This document shows, in pieces, positions 11,290 to 23,977 of a stretch of 64,000 bases of DNA (its first letter is position 1; each line of letters begins with the position of its first letter). Where the stretch lies: the NCBI GenBank assembly GCA_024291935.2, contig CM044308.1, positions 119,066,501 to 119,130,500 of the forward strand, in the 5' to 3' direction. Position numbers and translations under genes: made by a program. The notes beneath the pieces were generated by a model. The model made no database searches and had not been told where the DNA came from. It saw nothing but the letters and a program-made list of their open reading frames with translations. This DNA comes from Okapia johnstoni. Taxonomy: Eukaryota; Chordata; Mammalia; Artiodactyla; Giraffidae.

Positions 11290-12165
11290 TCATCTCTACA
11301 AAAATTTAGATGAGATTTGATTCATTTTTCATTGAATCTGTGGATCAAGTTTGGGAGATTTGACATCCTAACAGTATTGACTCTTTCAGTACATGAATCT
11401 TTTATAGCTATCCATTTGTTTTGTTGTTTAGTTGCCAAGTCATGTCCAGCTCTTTTGCATCGTCATGGACTATAGCCCACCAGGCTCCTCTGTTTATGGG
11501 ATTCCCCAGGCAAGTATACTGGAATGGTTTGCCATTTCCTTCTCCAGGGGATCTTGCCAACCCAGGGATCAAACTCGTGTTTCCTGCATTGGCAGGTGGA
11601 TTCTTTACCACTAAACCACCAGGGAAGCCTGGTGGTCCTCTTTAATTTCTTCTAATGTTTGTTAACTTTTAATGTAGAAGTCTTACACATATTTTGTAAC
11701 ATTTATTTCAGTCATTTGATGCTTTAATGCTATAATGAATAGCATGCTTTGTTTTTCATGATTTTTCCATAGTATATAGAATACAATTTTGGGGTGGGGG
11801 GAGTATATTGAACTAGTATCCAGAATCCTTTATAAATTCATGTATTAATTTTAGTAGATCTGTTTGGATTTTTTGCTCAGCAGTCATGTCATCTACAAAT
11901 AAAGATGGTTATATTTTTTTCCCAACTTTACACCTCATTTCTTTTCCCCCTTATTGTATTTGCTAATATCTCTAGTACGTTGAGTAGAAGTGATTATATT
12001 AAAAGTCTTTTCTTCTTAATCTTATAGGGAAGTGTTTAACATTTCACTGTTACATATAATGTTAGATGTAGTTGTTTTTTTAAATGAAAACTTAACATTC
12101 CTCTATTGTGTCATTCCCATATTGGAACACCTGAATCCTTACAGTGTATTATTCCTACATTGGAA
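11290..12165 (-). mobile_element. L1M fragment, antisense ORF2, interrupted by a SINE
   Basis: On the minus strand this resembles an L1 ORF2 internal segment. Landmarks are attgaatctgtggatcaa, the region around gtcatgtcatctacaaataa (complement of the RT catalytic region), and tttaatttcttctaatg. The Bov-tA at about 11415-11629 splits it. Decayed; no useful open frame. Confidence 0.65.
11415..11629 (-). mobile_element. Bov-tA SINE, antisense
   Basis: T-rich left end, then gttgccaagtcatgtccag and the complement of the Bov-tA body, ending with ccaccagggaagcc. The overlapping open frames at 11408-11645 all derive from this SINE. I did not find a convincing target duplication. Confidence 0.88.
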
Positions 12166-12169
12166 TAAA

Positions 12170-12900
12170 AAAAAGTGGACAAAATCCATAAAAGAGCCCA
12201 ACTGACTTACTAAAACTGAAAAATATAATTTATTAAATAAATAAATTATTGAATGGGCTTAGTAGCTGACTCTATGAAGAGGAAGAAAGAATTAGAAATT
12301 CAAAAACAAGCCAAAACTTATCTAAACTGAAGTGAAGAAAGAAGAAAATGAAATACAACAGAACTCAGTGTGAGAAGGCAATGGCAGCCCACTCCAGTAC
12401 TCTTGCCTGGAAAACCCCATGGACGGAGGAGCCTGGTAGGCTACAGTCCATGGGGTCGCTAAGAGTCGGACACGACTGAGCGACTTCACTTTCACTTTTC
12501 CCTTTCATGCACTGGGGAAGGAAATGGCAACCCACTCCAGTATTCTTGCCTGGAGAATCGCAGGGACGGTGGAGCCTGGTGGGCTGCCGTCCGTGGGGTC
12601 GCACAGAGTCAGACACGACTGAAGCGACTTAGCAGCAGCAGCAATGTGAGAAATGTATGGTGTGGTATTTGACTGCCTAACATATGTGTAGTTGTTACAG
12701 ATGGATGGAAAGAAAGTGAGGACAGGGCAAAATAAATAAATGAAGGGCTGAATATTTTCTAAAATTAATTAAAGACATAAACTCCAATTTCAAGAAGATT
12801 AGCTTGCCCCAAGTAGGATAAATACAAAGAAAACCACATCTTGTCATATCAGCACCCTAATCCTGAAGTCAAAAAATCACAAAGCAATTTTAATTTTCAG
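12170..12900 (+). mobile_element. L1 fragment, ORF1-like region, interrupted by Bov-A2
   Basis: Lysine/asparagine-rich sequence similar to L1 ORF1 and its flank, including the ccccaagtaggataaatacaaag block. It is split by the Bov-A2 copy at about 12373-12642. Strongly diverged; boundaries approximate. Confidence 0.55.
12373..12642 (+). mobile_element. Bov-A2 SINE, full length
   Basis: Two Bov-A monomers with the acttttccctttcatgcac linker and a cagcagcagca tail, closely similar to the copy at 9168-9437. Flanked by a 10-base duplication with one mismatch, agtgtgagaa (12367-12376) and aatgtgagaa (12643-12652). Its first bases overlap the duplication. Confidence 0.93.
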
Positions 12901-13074
12901 CCTACCACGTTTCTTTATTTCTTAGGTTCATATTTGGATGAGGGTTTAACATTTTGACAAAATTAGAATTATTTTTAAGTTTCTTTGACAGTATGAGATA
13001 CCTGTCTCCCAGTGCTCTATGAGGAATTGTCAGGATGTTTACCATTAGATGGAAGTAAGAAAATTGGGAACCAG

Positions 13075-13228
13075 TATTTATTTATAAACAGCTATGTGCC
13101 CAACAACGTGTTAGGTGTTTTCACATGGTTTATCTCATTTAATCATATTTCATTAGGATCACAGATCCATTTCAGAAATATGCAAAGAGTGGGATTTAAG
13201 ACACCTAGTTCCTGATACTTAGAAATAC
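13075..13228 (-). mobile_element. MIR SINE remnant
   Basis: The minus-strand MIR pattern is visible: agctatgtgcccaacaacgtg, tttatctcatttaatcatat, and gtgggatttaagacacc. Diverged, as expected of a mammal-wide element. Confidence 0.6.
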
Positions 13229-14243
13229 TTAGAGTGCATTATGGTGACACCTCAGATAAGTCCAAACCTTTTTTTACCCTGCCTGATCAAATATTCATTT
13301 CAAAACACTGTATGCTGAAATGAGCCACGTGGGAGTTGAAGAGAATCAACTATTCAGGTGGTGAAAATGTGTGAATGCAGCTGACAGATGAAGTTCTAGT
13401 GTGATGAATTCCCAGCTTGTCCTTATTGCTTCGGGCAACGACTGACAGGCCTGACTGGTCATTGGCTTTCCATTTCTGGCATTGATAGGACTGAAAATAC
13501 TTAGTGTCACAGATACTTAAAAGCTGTCCCTGTTAGAGTGGATACAAACAGTGCTGGAGGGTCCTTCTTGCATAGAGCTGTAATCAATATGGTCTAGAGT
13601 TCTTGACCTGAACCTATAATTATCTAGTTGTTGTAAAGGTGGCTTATTGTTACAGAAAATGCTTATATTCAGAACTTTGGGGCTAAGTTGTGAATGGAGC
13701 AAAGGAAAATAGAGGCTTTGTTCCTCTTTTTCTACTTCCTAGTATTTAAGAGGCTATCATAATAACCACAGATCATGACATTCTTAAAGGACTAGAACAT
13801 TGTATCTCTAGGATTTTGGGGTGCCGAAGTTTGAATTTTACCTCTGATGCGAAAGTCGTGACTTCAGTGTTTGCAGCTTGTGATTTTTCAAATACTAAAA
13901 TAGAATTTCTTCTCACTGATTCAAATACTGGGATTAGAAGTGCAGTTTAAATCATAACACATTTGCACTTGATCTTTTCCTGCAGCTAAGCATATGCTGA
14001 AAAAAAAGAAATTGGGTAAGCGGATGTTACAGCATCCATGATCCATGGATGTGAGTCGAAGGCGGTGACACTGATAGCGATTCTTAAGTTACTGTTTGTA
14101 CCAGTGTGTGTAAGTATATTGTGATCAAGATTAACTTGCCATGTGAAAATAGTAATAGTGCAGTTATAAAAGGACTTAACAGTCAATGTGGATCCTGATT
14201 GCTGTCACCACTTGGCTTAAGATACCTCTGATGGGCGTTATTG
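13229..14243. other. Unique sequence, nothing recognised
   Basis: About 1 kb of single-copy-looking DNA. Short minus-strand open frames (13517-13702, 13986-14186) show no domain or splice context. Confidence 0.4.
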
Positions 14244-14423
14244 GGGCTTCCTTGGTGGCTCAAGCAGTAAAGAATCTGCCTGCAATGCTAGAGACCCAGG
14301 TTCAATCTCTGGGTCAGGAAGATCCAGAAGGGAATGGCTTACCCATTCCAGTATCCTTGCCTGGAGAATTCCATGGACAAGAGGAGCCTGAATGGCTACA
14401 GCCCATGAAGTCGCAGAGTTTGG
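14244..14423 (+). mobile_element. Bov-tA SINE, 3'-truncated
   Basis: Starts with gggcttccttggtggctcaa (tRNA-Glu-derived head with A-box-like and B-box-like segments), and continues into the Bov-A body to ctacagcccatgaagtcgca. The usual ggacacgactgagcgac end is degraded. Confidence 0.88.
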
Positions 14424-15400
14424 GTAGGATGCCTTGAAAAAGAGGGGAAAAGTAATGCCATATAATAGAGGGCTATTTGAAAACAAGGGCTGTCTTTGTA
14501 TTTCCACATTCCTGGTTTTGGTACCTGCCACAGAGCAGATAATCAATATGTGTTGTATTATTGATTTCTGATAAAACATAAGCCTTTAACTACATCACAG
14601 AGTATTTAAAACTTAATAATGTTGCATCTTTGTGTATATATTACCTCTTTAAACCCAGAAAAGAGAATCTTGACCTAGAATTTGTTGTTTCAGTTCTTAT
14701 TATTTTTGTGATCACTGTTCCTTTGTTTGAGCCCTGGGTAAACTGTGTGATCAGTTGGCATATTTTGTAGAGTGTTTCAAATGATCTTTCATGTCATTTT
14801 TTTCTTAAAAAAAAAAAACCACAACACTATGTTTGCGTAGTACATTTCCCCTCTTTGATAGCTTTTACATAACCTGATAATAAAATGTAAGGGAATTATG
14901 ACCCTCAACTCAGGTTTGCTTTAGTTTTGTTAGCTGGCATAGAAATTTGTGTTTGAAGGTTATCTTTATAAAACATTAGCTGGCCAATTCCTGCATCCTT
15001 AGATCTGTTGTCAAGCCTGTAAAACAGCTACTGAAAGTAATGGACTTGACTTTTGTCTTCTGGTCATACTAGGCTAACTTCCACATATGTTGCTGTGGGA
15101 CTGTCTTTTTAGCTAGCTCATCTTGTACATGGGCCCAGGATATTCATATATAGGGATATGACCTAAATTCCGTTAAACCAAAAAGGTTTGTTTTGAGTTG
15201 CTACCACTTTGGTAATGCTGTTGCTCTCGGCAGTCCTATGAGACGTACCATCTTGAGTCTTCAACCTATTTCAATGTGGTTTCTAAGAATATTAAAGAGA
15301 CCCTAGTTATTCTGTTAAATGCTCAGTGTCGCGATTGTGCAGAATACCGAAAGTTGCACTTAAAACTTGAACTCTCCAGTTAGTCATCCAGTACCCTCTT
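14424..15400. other. Unique sequence, nothing recognised
   Basis: AT-rich single-copy DNA with one poly-A run near 14807-14818. No open frame of note. Confidence 0.4.
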
Positions 15401-15401
15401 C

Positions 15402-15996
15402 TTGGGCTGCAGAATCACTGCGGACAGTAACTGCAGCCATGAAATCAAAGGATGATTGCTTCTTGGCAGGAAAGCGATGACAAGCCTAGACAGTGTGTTG
15501 AAAAGCAGAGACATTACTCTGCCAACAAAGGTCGGTATAGTCAAGGCTATGGTCTTCCCAGTGGTCACGTCCGGTTGTGAGAGCTGGACCACAAAGAAGG
15601 CAGAGCACCAAAGAATTGATGCCTTTTGAACTGTGGTGCTGGAGAAGACTCCTGAGAGTCTCCTGGACAGCAAGGAGATCAAACCAATCAATCAATCTTA
15701 ATGGAGATTAACCCTGAATATTCATTGGAAGGACTCATGCTGAAACTGAAGCTCCAGTATTTTGGTCATCTGATGCGAACAGACGACTCATTGGAAAAGT
15801 CCCTGATACTGGGAAAGATCGAAGGCAGAGGGAGAAGAGGGTGTCAGAGGATGAGATGGCTGGATGGCATCACCGATGCAATGAACATGAACTTGGGCAA
15901 ACTCCAGGAGATGGTGAGGGACAGTGAGGCCTGTTGTGCTGCAGTCCATGGGGTCACAAAGAGTCAGACATACTGGGCAACTGAACAACAACAACA
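15402..15996 (+). mobile_element. BovB (RTE) LINE 3' fragment
   Basis: Corresponds to the C-terminal part of BovB, starting near ttgggctgcagaatcactgc and ending in an (aac)n tail. It is collinear with about 10130-10717 of the other copy but more diverged. Frameshifts (for example at gatgccttttgaac near 15620) break the frame, so only 15701-16012 is open. Older than the 9561 copy. Confidence 0.9.
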
Positions 15997-15999
15997 TAC

Positions 16000-16394
16000 A
16001 GTTTTCAAATAAAGAATGTATGGTTGGGAAAAGACTCCTTCACCCTTCAGCTTCTTACTACCTAAAGAGGACACTTAATGCATCCGTGATAACCCCTTTG
16101 ACATTGCTCCTATCAGACTGACTTTTCTTATGTCAGAGATTTTTAGCCACGAGTGAATACCTCTAAATAAGAGATTTTAATCTCCATGGTAGTGTCCTAA
16201 CTCCTGATTCAGAGGGCCTATGCCAGAGAGACCTTGGAAAAATGTTGGTATGGTGCCTGAAACTTTTCATTTGCCTTGAAACATGTTCTTAATTATACTT
16301 TTTATTCCAGTCCACCTCACTGATTAAATTAATTACTTTCTCCTCTGTTCTTAAACTTTTACTGTTGTGTTTATCACCTCGTATTAAAGTTAGT
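16000..16394. other. Unique sequence, nothing recognised
   Basis: No repeat or coding signal that I can support. Confidence 0.35.
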
Positions 16395-16503
16395 TGGGAA
16401 CCATTTCCCTTTCAAAACCGTGAGCTCATCTTTGAACTCCCCACAGCACCCTGAATGGTTCTGACACATAATAGGCACTCAATAAAGGTTAATGAATTCA
16501 ACG
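16395..16503 (+). mobile_element. L2 LINE 3' end
   Basis: Ends with ataataggcactcaataaagg followed by a ttaatgaattc-like 3' terminus, the typical L2 3' end. Only about 100 bases are recognisable. Confidence 0.6.
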
Positions 16504-16861
16504 TTTCAGCATGGAATATTGAAACCAAATTTTTGAAGTTGAGTCGACATAGTAGTTGCCTCCTAGGAGGGGAACTAAGTGCCTGGGGAACAGAAGTGAA
16601 AAGACAGCTTTCTTTTCATTTTTGACTACACTCATGTGTTATCCTTGCAAAACATAAATGGAGCTCTTAACAGCTATCATATTTTTCAGAATTTGACAGG
16701 TTACCATCGCAAGATACTATTGTTTATTTATTTATACAAATAAACTGAGGTTAAATGATGGTTAATAACTTGTATTTTGTTACCTTGTTAGTGATAGAAC
16801 AAAGATACGACTCTTCAGTTTCTCCAGGATATTGAACACCATCTTGACCACAGTAGCCGAC

Positions 16862-16885
16862 CCCTTTTTTTGAAGTAGAGTTGAT
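16862..16885 (-). mobile_element. L1 3' tail stub, antisense
   Basis: A T-run followed by tgaagtagagttgatt matches the first bases of the L1 3' UTR seen at 1312-1545, cut off by the adjoining CHR SINE. Confidence 0.45.
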
Positions 16886-16899
16886 TAAAAAAAATGTTT

Positions 16900-17251
16900 T
16901 TTTACTCTATTTATTTATGTAATTTTTGACTGTGCTGGGTCTTCATTGCTGCTTACAGGCTTGCTCTAGTTGCAGTGATCGAGATCTACTCTTTACTTTT
17001 GGTGCACAGGGTTCTCCTTGCGGTGGCTTCTCTTGTTACAGAGCAGCTCTAGGGCACGCGGGCTTCAGTAGTTGTGGTGCGTGGGCTCATACATTAAGGC
17101 TGGTGGGCTCTAGAGCACAGGCTCAGTAGTTGTGGCACCCGGGCTTAGTGGCTCCACAGCATGTGGGATCTTAGTTCTCAGACCAGGGATAGAACCCATG
17201 TCCCCTGCATTACAAGGTGGTTTCTTTGCCATTGGACCATGAAGGGAGCCC
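16900..17251 (-). mobile_element. CHR-1-type long tRNA SINE, antisense
   Basis: The left end is the complement of an (ATAA)n tail (ctatttatttatgt). The body repeats the gtagttgtggtgcgtgggct-type units characteristic of long CHR SINEs, and the right end is the complement of the tRNA-like head (ccctgcatta...ccattggacca). The 67-residue frame at 16926-17129 is a by-product. Confidence 0.85.
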
Positions 17252-18424
17252 CAGCACGATAGCCTACCTTCATTTTGTTCATACATTCAGCAGAAGGTAT
17301 ACATCTGACCTAGGAACCATCTTTCCTTATTCTTCTGCTGTGTACGTCACAGAAGCCACAGAATACAGCACCTCCACTCTTTGAGTGGCTCATCTACTTT
17401 AAGAGGCCATCGGTACAACCTCTTTGATAAGGTTTTGTTGGTTGAAGACTGTTGTGCTCATGGTTCACCTAGGTAGCCCTGTGGCTCACAGAGAGACCCT
17501 TACCCTTTAAGCAGTAACCATTTATTTTCAGCTAGGAAAGCCAGTATCAATCAGGTAATGTTTTCTCAAGCTGAAAAAGGCTTTCACTAAGGCATGGTGA
17601 TTGCCCACAGTCATGTTTCTTTTCCCATCTACTTGTGAGAAAATGCAAACTAAAGGAACACTGGTGTTTGTAACTCCCAGTCTATTCTACATTTACGGGT
17701 GAGGGAGAGAGTGGCAAAGGGACTGTATTTCTCCTGGAAATATTGTTAATTGCTTTTTCACAATATAGATTAAAGCATAAAAGAAGCCCCCAAAGCTCTG
17801 ATTCTAAATGGACCTGACACCTTGATCTTCTATCATGGCATAACATGTGAGTGGAGTTCCCAATGGACCTTGATACACTACAATATTTATTACTATAAAG
17901 ATCTAAGAGTTCTTAGTCACTTTGAAACTTGTAAGAGCTGTTCAAATCCCATACACTGGACTTGTGTTTTCACATGGTAAAGTTTTTCTGATTTGTTTGG
18001 TGTAGTGTACTCAGAAGTGCCTCCCCCGCCCAGTTCTGGATAATAAAATTAGGCTTTTCAATAAACTAAAAAAGTAGTGCTCAGATATGAAAGTATTTCT
18101 GTAAGAAAGATGTTTTTGCTTTGCTTTTCTTGTCCATTAATATTTAGGGACTACAGGGCCTTCAGCTGACCCATTTTATGCCTTTGTAATTATGTGCAAA
18201 AAGGTACTAAATTTTGCCTATTGCATTGATATGATCAGAATACTGATAAATTGAAAGGTCCTTTTTTAGAGTAAAGGGGTACAGCTCAGAGAAATTACGG
18301 ATACTATACTACTTCCCATTTTGACAGTGCCACCTGGATTTCTTTATTGTGAACATGTTTTGCATAGATCTTTATTAAAATATACTTTTGATAAATGCAT
18401 TTTGAGGATAGACAGTTGTGTAGC
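17252..18424. other. Unique sequence, nothing recognised
   Basis: About 1.2 kb without a recognisable repeat, and no open frame above 60 codons that looks coding. Confidence 0.4.
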
Positions 18425-18617
18425 AGAAGTACATGAACTTAGTGATCAGATGTGAGTTTGATGTCATCTCTGTAGCCAACCAGGTATATTACCTTCAGGC
18501 TCTTTGTCTTTCAGAATAGTATGAAAATACCTGTCTCCTATGATATGAGTCAATAGATGTAACATCTGTATATCTTCTGGCCATGGTTTGAATACATAAC
18601 AAGGATTCATTAAATAT
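18425..18617 (+). mobile_element. MIR SINE remnant
   Basis: Sense-strand MIR motifs in order: tgtagcagaagtacatgaac, gtgagtttgatgtcatctctg, agaatagtatgaaaatacctg and aacaaggattcattaaata. Interrupted at its 3' end by the Bov-tA that follows. Confidence 0.6.
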
Positions 18618-18633
18618 TAGTTCTCTCCTTGTT

Positions 18634-18852
18634 GCATGCTTAGTCACTCAGTCGTGTCTGACTCTTTGTGACCCCCATGGACTGTAGCCCACCAGGCTCC
18701 TCTGTTCATGGGATTCTCCAGGCAAGAATACTGGAGTGGGTTGCTGTGCCCTCCTCCAGGGGATCGTCACAACCCAGCGATTGAACCTGAATCTCTTATG
18801 TCTCCTTATTGACAGGTGGGTTCTTTACCACTAGCGCCACCTGGGAAGCCCC
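18634..18852 (-). mobile_element. Bov-tA SINE, antisense
   Basis: Complement of Bov-tA, from tagtcactcagtcgtgtctg to gccacctgggaagcc. A 16-base target duplication with one mismatch, tagttctctccttgtt (18618-18633) versus tagttctccccttgtt (18853-18868), fixes both ends. Confidence 0.95.
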
Positions 18853-18942
18853 TAGTTCTCCCCTTGTTTCTTTATTTCAATAATAGGAAGAGGAAGAGAG
18901 ATTTTTACTATATCCCAGTGATTTTGTTTTGCTCTTTAGTAT

Positions 18943-18977
18943 TGGATTGACCAAAAAAGTTCGCTTGGTTTTTTCAG
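18943..18977. mobile_element. Mariner-type MITE half-copy
   Basis: tattggattgaccaaaaaag followed by ttcgcttggttttt matches one terminal inverted repeat of the artiodactyl mariner MITE, of which a complete copy lies at 44752-44830. The partner repeat is missing. Confidence 0.6.
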
Positions 18978-21734
18978 AAATATATTTATGTCTATTAGTC
19001 ATGCTTCCCATGGAGAATGATTATGCTGTTGTCCTTGTTTTATACCCAAGGAAGAAGAGAAGTGGTAGATCCCGGCTTAGAGGCCAGGTAGTCTAATTAC
19101 AGAGCTTTTTTTTTTTTTTTAATTGAAGTATAGTTGATTTACAAAGGAGCTTGTATTCTTAGCTAATATATAAGTTTCTCGAAGGATATATATAACAGTG
19201 TACTAGCTTGGATTCTGATATCTTGGGTCTTAACCATACAAATTATTCGCCCACTCCCTCCTCCCTCATCCACTTCTCCCGTGTTTAGATTGTGACAGTA
19301 TGACAGTTCATTCCCTGATCTTCATCTGATTCCTACAGTTAGTTTGTTCAATTAGATGTTCAGAGACTCTTCTGATTCTAAAATCTGTGATGGATATATG
19401 GACACATCTGTGATGAACTGTATGGATACACGTGCCTTATGATGAGGCAGCTCTGACAATCCTTTAAGGGAAAGGTACTCATCACTGTGGCCTAATAGGG
19501 AAGATGGTGACTTAAGTACTGAAGGTGGGAATGACAGAACACAAATTAACTCCTCAAGCCTGTTCATCTCCTTAACAGAGAAGAACCTCAAAATAGTTCT
19601 GCCCAATTGTATTTGACTTGAGTCATATTTGTTTTTGTGTATAAATACATTTTGCTCAGCCTGCAAAAGATAAAGAAACAGAGCCATTTTGTTTGCCTGA
19701 GGAGCAGTCGTTCTCCTAATTGTGTTAGACTGGCTGTTTACATTTGGTTTTGACTCTGTCTTGATATGTCATTGTCTCCCTTTCCCTCTTTTTCCCCCTT
19801 CTGTCTCTGTTTCAGTTTATCTTCTTGTTTTGATAATTCTTTTTTTTTTCCTGTAAATGAAAATCTCTCCCAGGGATGCTGAATAGGTCATTCTTTTTAT
19901 AACACTCCTTGTATGCACAGAAGAATTTAGCTTGGCTGTAAAACTTGTTCTTGGCATAAATTTAGCAGATAGTTTTTAGCCTGGGTGAGACTTTTCATTG
20001 GGATCATGAAAGTGTTGGGGCGTCACTGCCTTCCACTCTTCCTTCTTCAAGTATGACATTAGTGGTTTTAGCTCTTGTTGACCCTTCTTTTAACCAAAGC
20101 TTTATAGCCTATTAGAGCACAGTGTGGATTTTTTTATGATATGTTGGAGGAAAAGAAAAAAAAACAAACCTCTAAAGTTACAAATGGTTTCATTTACCAA
20201 AATGACTATTACTCTTGGAAAGTTTTGCCTTTTCTTTAAAATTTCCAGGAGTTGGGTGGGCTTGCTGTCCTCTGCCCCACTCCACCTCCCCACCCACACA
20301 TTCATGTTGGCCAAGATGCTGAGAGCTTGAAGCATAATTCCCAGCTTCTAGGAGGTAAATCATTTACCAGGGACTAAGCAAGACACACTTTCCTGCTATT
20401 ATTTTAATCTCATATTTCATCATTTATTGGATCAAATAACAGTCTCATTTACTTAGGATCCATGTCAGCACCCTGAACTCCAAATCATGTATTACACGTC
20501 ACCTTGTGAAGGATTCTCTACATTGTCCATCTGTAGTCCTGCTTCATTAAAGGACTTTATTTAAGCATCTTCATTTTTTTCCAGGATATCTGAGGGCTTC
20601 AATGTAATGAAACATGTTTGCCCTCTTCGTAAAAATAATACAAGAAACCACTGAAGAAACCTAAGGATTTCCTGTCCAAAGCAAGCAGCATCTTTCAGTA
20701 GGTTATCTTGTACATAAATTTACACGTAAAGGTAGTCATAGCTAAGAAGAGGAAAAGTTGTGAATCTGTATCATCACAGGTTAAATAACACAAACTTCAG
20801 GTAACCTCCTTGGGGTGCTTCCATGCTTTTGGCTCAGCTCTGGTTTATATTGGAGCCATATCTGCACCTCCACTCTTTCAACCCTCTCTTTTTACGAGAC
20901 TAAAAAGTAAATTGGGTGCTATTTAAATATTTCCTACTTATGTTTATTGAAAACTACCCTGCCGCAGGGCATAGCACTTTGAAAAACTGCCTTGCACCAG
21001 CCCAGTTTTCCAAACCCACGTGGTTTACCCAAAAACCTGGACTTTGCTCTCCTCAGACCTTTAATTTCTTAAACCAAATGATCACACAAAAACTTAGGAG
21101 GAGCCTAGTTTCATTTGTGAGGTTTTCAATAAAAGTTAAGTGGAGTGTGGCTAGAAAACCAGACAACTCTGCTGACACTAGAGGAAAAACCTACAGAATT
21201 CTTATACTTCCTGCTTTCAGTGTTGGGGAGAAGAGAAAAAACCAGAAAGATGGAAGAGCTTTTGCACTGGTCCACTTTGGGGAAAAGGGGGGATGAGGGA
21301 AGTTTGGTTGAGTTCATCTGTTAGTTATCTGGTATTTTATTTAAAGTTTGTCCTATTTTCTAGAAAATTTTGAAAATACATAAGAGTATGAAAAATAAAA
21401 TTTAAAAACTAATTTCATTCCATAGATATAATTATTCTTAACATTTTGGCATATAACTTCTTAGTGCTTGACCTTTTAAAATTTATATTTTAATATTGAC
21501 CTAATATTAAAAAATATTTTGTAGCTTACCTCATCATCATCAGATTTCCTTCAAGGTGTTCAATATTTTCCAAAATATAGATATTTTAATGGTTGTAGTC
21601 TCTGAATCATTTATCTAATCTTCTATCCTTAAAGTTTTCAGTTTCTAATTTTTTCTAATTTTTTTACCATACTAATTAAGAATAAATAAAATTCCCATAT
21701 ATGGATCTTTGGTTTATATGTTTCTAAACATTTA
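18978..21734. other. Mostly unique sequence with an L1 tail stub
   Basis: Contains a short antisense L1 3' stub at 19106-19143 (T-run, then aattgaagtatagttgattt) and otherwise no repeat I can name. The open frames 19352-19687 (minus), 20102-20335 (both strands) and 20916-21296 (plus) show no domain. The last 350 bases are very AT-rich and may be degraded L1. Confidence 0.4.
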
Positions 21735-23485
21735 AAGAAGAAATAATATCAATACTTCTCAACTATTCCAAAAAACAGAAGAGGAAAAAACACCTCTAAA
21801 CTCACTTCATGATGTCAGTATTATCCTGATACCAAAACCAGTCAAGGACACAACAGGAAAAGAAAATCAGCCCAGTATCCCTAATGAACAAGAGGTAAAG
21901 ATCCTTAACAGAATTTAACAAACCGAATTCAATAATACATTAAAAGGAGCCCCCACCACGATTAAGTGGAATTTATTCCAGGGATGCTAGGATGAGTTAG
22001 CATCTATAGATCAATCAATGATTATGCTATACCACATTAACAAAATTAAGGGTAAAAATCATAGGATCATCTCAATAGATGTATAAAAAGCATTTGACAG
22101 AATTCAACATTCATTTATAATAAAAGCTCTTATTAAAAGAGGTATACAGGAAACATACCTCAACATAATAACTTGTCCATGTATGATAAGTCCATGTGTG
22201 ACAACTCAGCTTGTCCATGTATGACAGGTCCAAAGCTAACATCATACTTAGTTGTGGAAAGCTGAAAGATTTTCCTCCAAGATCAGGAAGAAGACAAAGT
22301 TGCCCACTCTTGCCATTTTTATTCAGCATAGTATTGGAAGTCCTAGCCAGATCAATTAGGCAAGACTGCATCAAACTAAAAAACTTTTGTACGGCAAAAG
22401 AAACAAAAGAAAAATTAAAAAGTAGCAGGTATCCTACAGAATGAGAGAAAATATTTGCAAATCGTGTATCTGATAAGGGGTAACATCCAAAATATATGAA
22501 GAACTAATACAACTCAATAGAGGAAAAAAGTCGTTAAAAAAAATGGGCAGAGGATCTGAAGAGAAATCACAAAGAATACATACAATTGGCTAATAGGTGC
22601 ATGAAAAGGTGGTCGACACACTAATTATCAAGGAAATACAACTCAAAAGCACAGTGAGATACCATCTCATTCCTGTTAGAATGGCTATCATGAAAAAGAC
22701 AAGAGATAACAAGTGTTGGCAGGAGTGTGGAGAAAAGGGAACCCTTGTGTACTGTAAACTGGAATTACAGAATGTAAACTGGTGTAGCTACCATGGAAAA
22801 CAGTATGGCGGTTCCTCAAAAAATTAGAACAATCATATGATCTAGCAATATATACTTTTAGAAACATACTAAGTCACAAAGATATCTATGTCTCCACGTT
22901 CACTGCAGAATTATTTACAATGGCCAAGACATGGAAACAATCTAAGGGTCCATTGATGGATAAATGGATGAAGGAAATGTCACACACACACAAATTTAGA
23001 GTAATATTTAGACATAAAAAGAAAATTCTGCCTCTCATGACAATATCGATATACCTTGAAGGCATTATTCCAGTCAGATAAAGAGAAGTACCATATGATC
23101 TTACTTTGTAAGTGGAATCTGAATAAAAACAAAAATTCATACATGCAGATAACAGGCGGTGGTTGCTGGCTGGGAGTGATGTAGGTGGAGGGATATAGAT
23201 GAAATGGGTGAAAGTGGTCAAAAGGTACAAAATTCTAATTTAAAAGTAGGTCAGTCCTGGGAATGTAAAGCATGGTGACTATAGTTAAGAATACTGCATT
23301 GTATATTTGAAAGCTGCTGAGAGAGTAGATAAGTTCTCATCGTAGGAAAAAATTGTGTAACTATTTGTGGTGATGGATGTTAACTAGACTACTGTGGTGA
23401 TATTTCCCAGTATACATGTATATCAAACATTATGTTGTACATCTGAAACTAATATATGTCAATTATATTTCGGTTAAAAGTTTTT
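21735..23485 (+). mobile_element. L1M LINE, ORF2 RT region to 3' end, internally deleted
   Basis: Sense L1 ORF2 from the RT region (ctcaactattccaaaaaaca, atgatgtcagtattatcctg) to the 3' end (tcaattatatttcggtta). Near 22362 the sequence jumps from attggaagtcctagcc and ccagatcaattaggcaa directly to tgcatcaaactaaaaaactt, skipping several hundred bases of ORF2. Stops and frameshifts are frequent, so this copy is dead. Confidence 0.8.
22172..22229. repeat. Short imperfect tandem duplication inside L1
   Basis: Three imperfect copies of gtccatgtatgacaag-like units (cttgtccatgtatgataa, gtccatgtgtgacaa, cttgtccatgtatgacag) in a row within the L1 RT region, where the L1 consensus has no repeat. A local replication-slippage product. 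Confidence 0.65.
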
Positions 23486-23977
23486 TCTTCTAGTTGTTGT
23501 TTAGTTTCTTAGTGGAGTTTTCTTATTCTCATTGATTTTAAGATCATGTACTTTTTTTCCAAATTTTACTTTTCATCTGTGTATATCTTTATGTCTTACA
23601 ATGAATTTATCATAGACAGCATATAGTCTATGTTTTTGATTCTCTTTACCTCTTTTACTTCACTTTTCTAGACCATTTACATTGAATGTAATTATTTGTA
23701 TATTAGAGCATAAGTCTTCTAATTTTGTATTCTCTATTTGTTCTGCTTTAGTTGTTTGTTTCCTTTCCCTTGACTTCCTGTGGGTTGCCTGACAGTTTGA
23801 TAAAATTCCATTTTGATTTATCTATAATGTTTTTATTATGCTGCTTTATATAGCTTTACTAGTGGGTGCTGTAGGTGTATTACATTAACTATGTATAACT
23901 TATCACAGTTTACTGGTATCATTTTACCAGTTTGAGTGAAGTCTCCTCCCTTAATGTCCCTTTACTCTTCATATTTA

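Noticed and set aside
14244..14320. tRNA gene
   Set aside because: The A-box/B-box-like sequence is the tRNA-derived head of a Bov-tA SINE; the same applies to the other SINE heads in the window.
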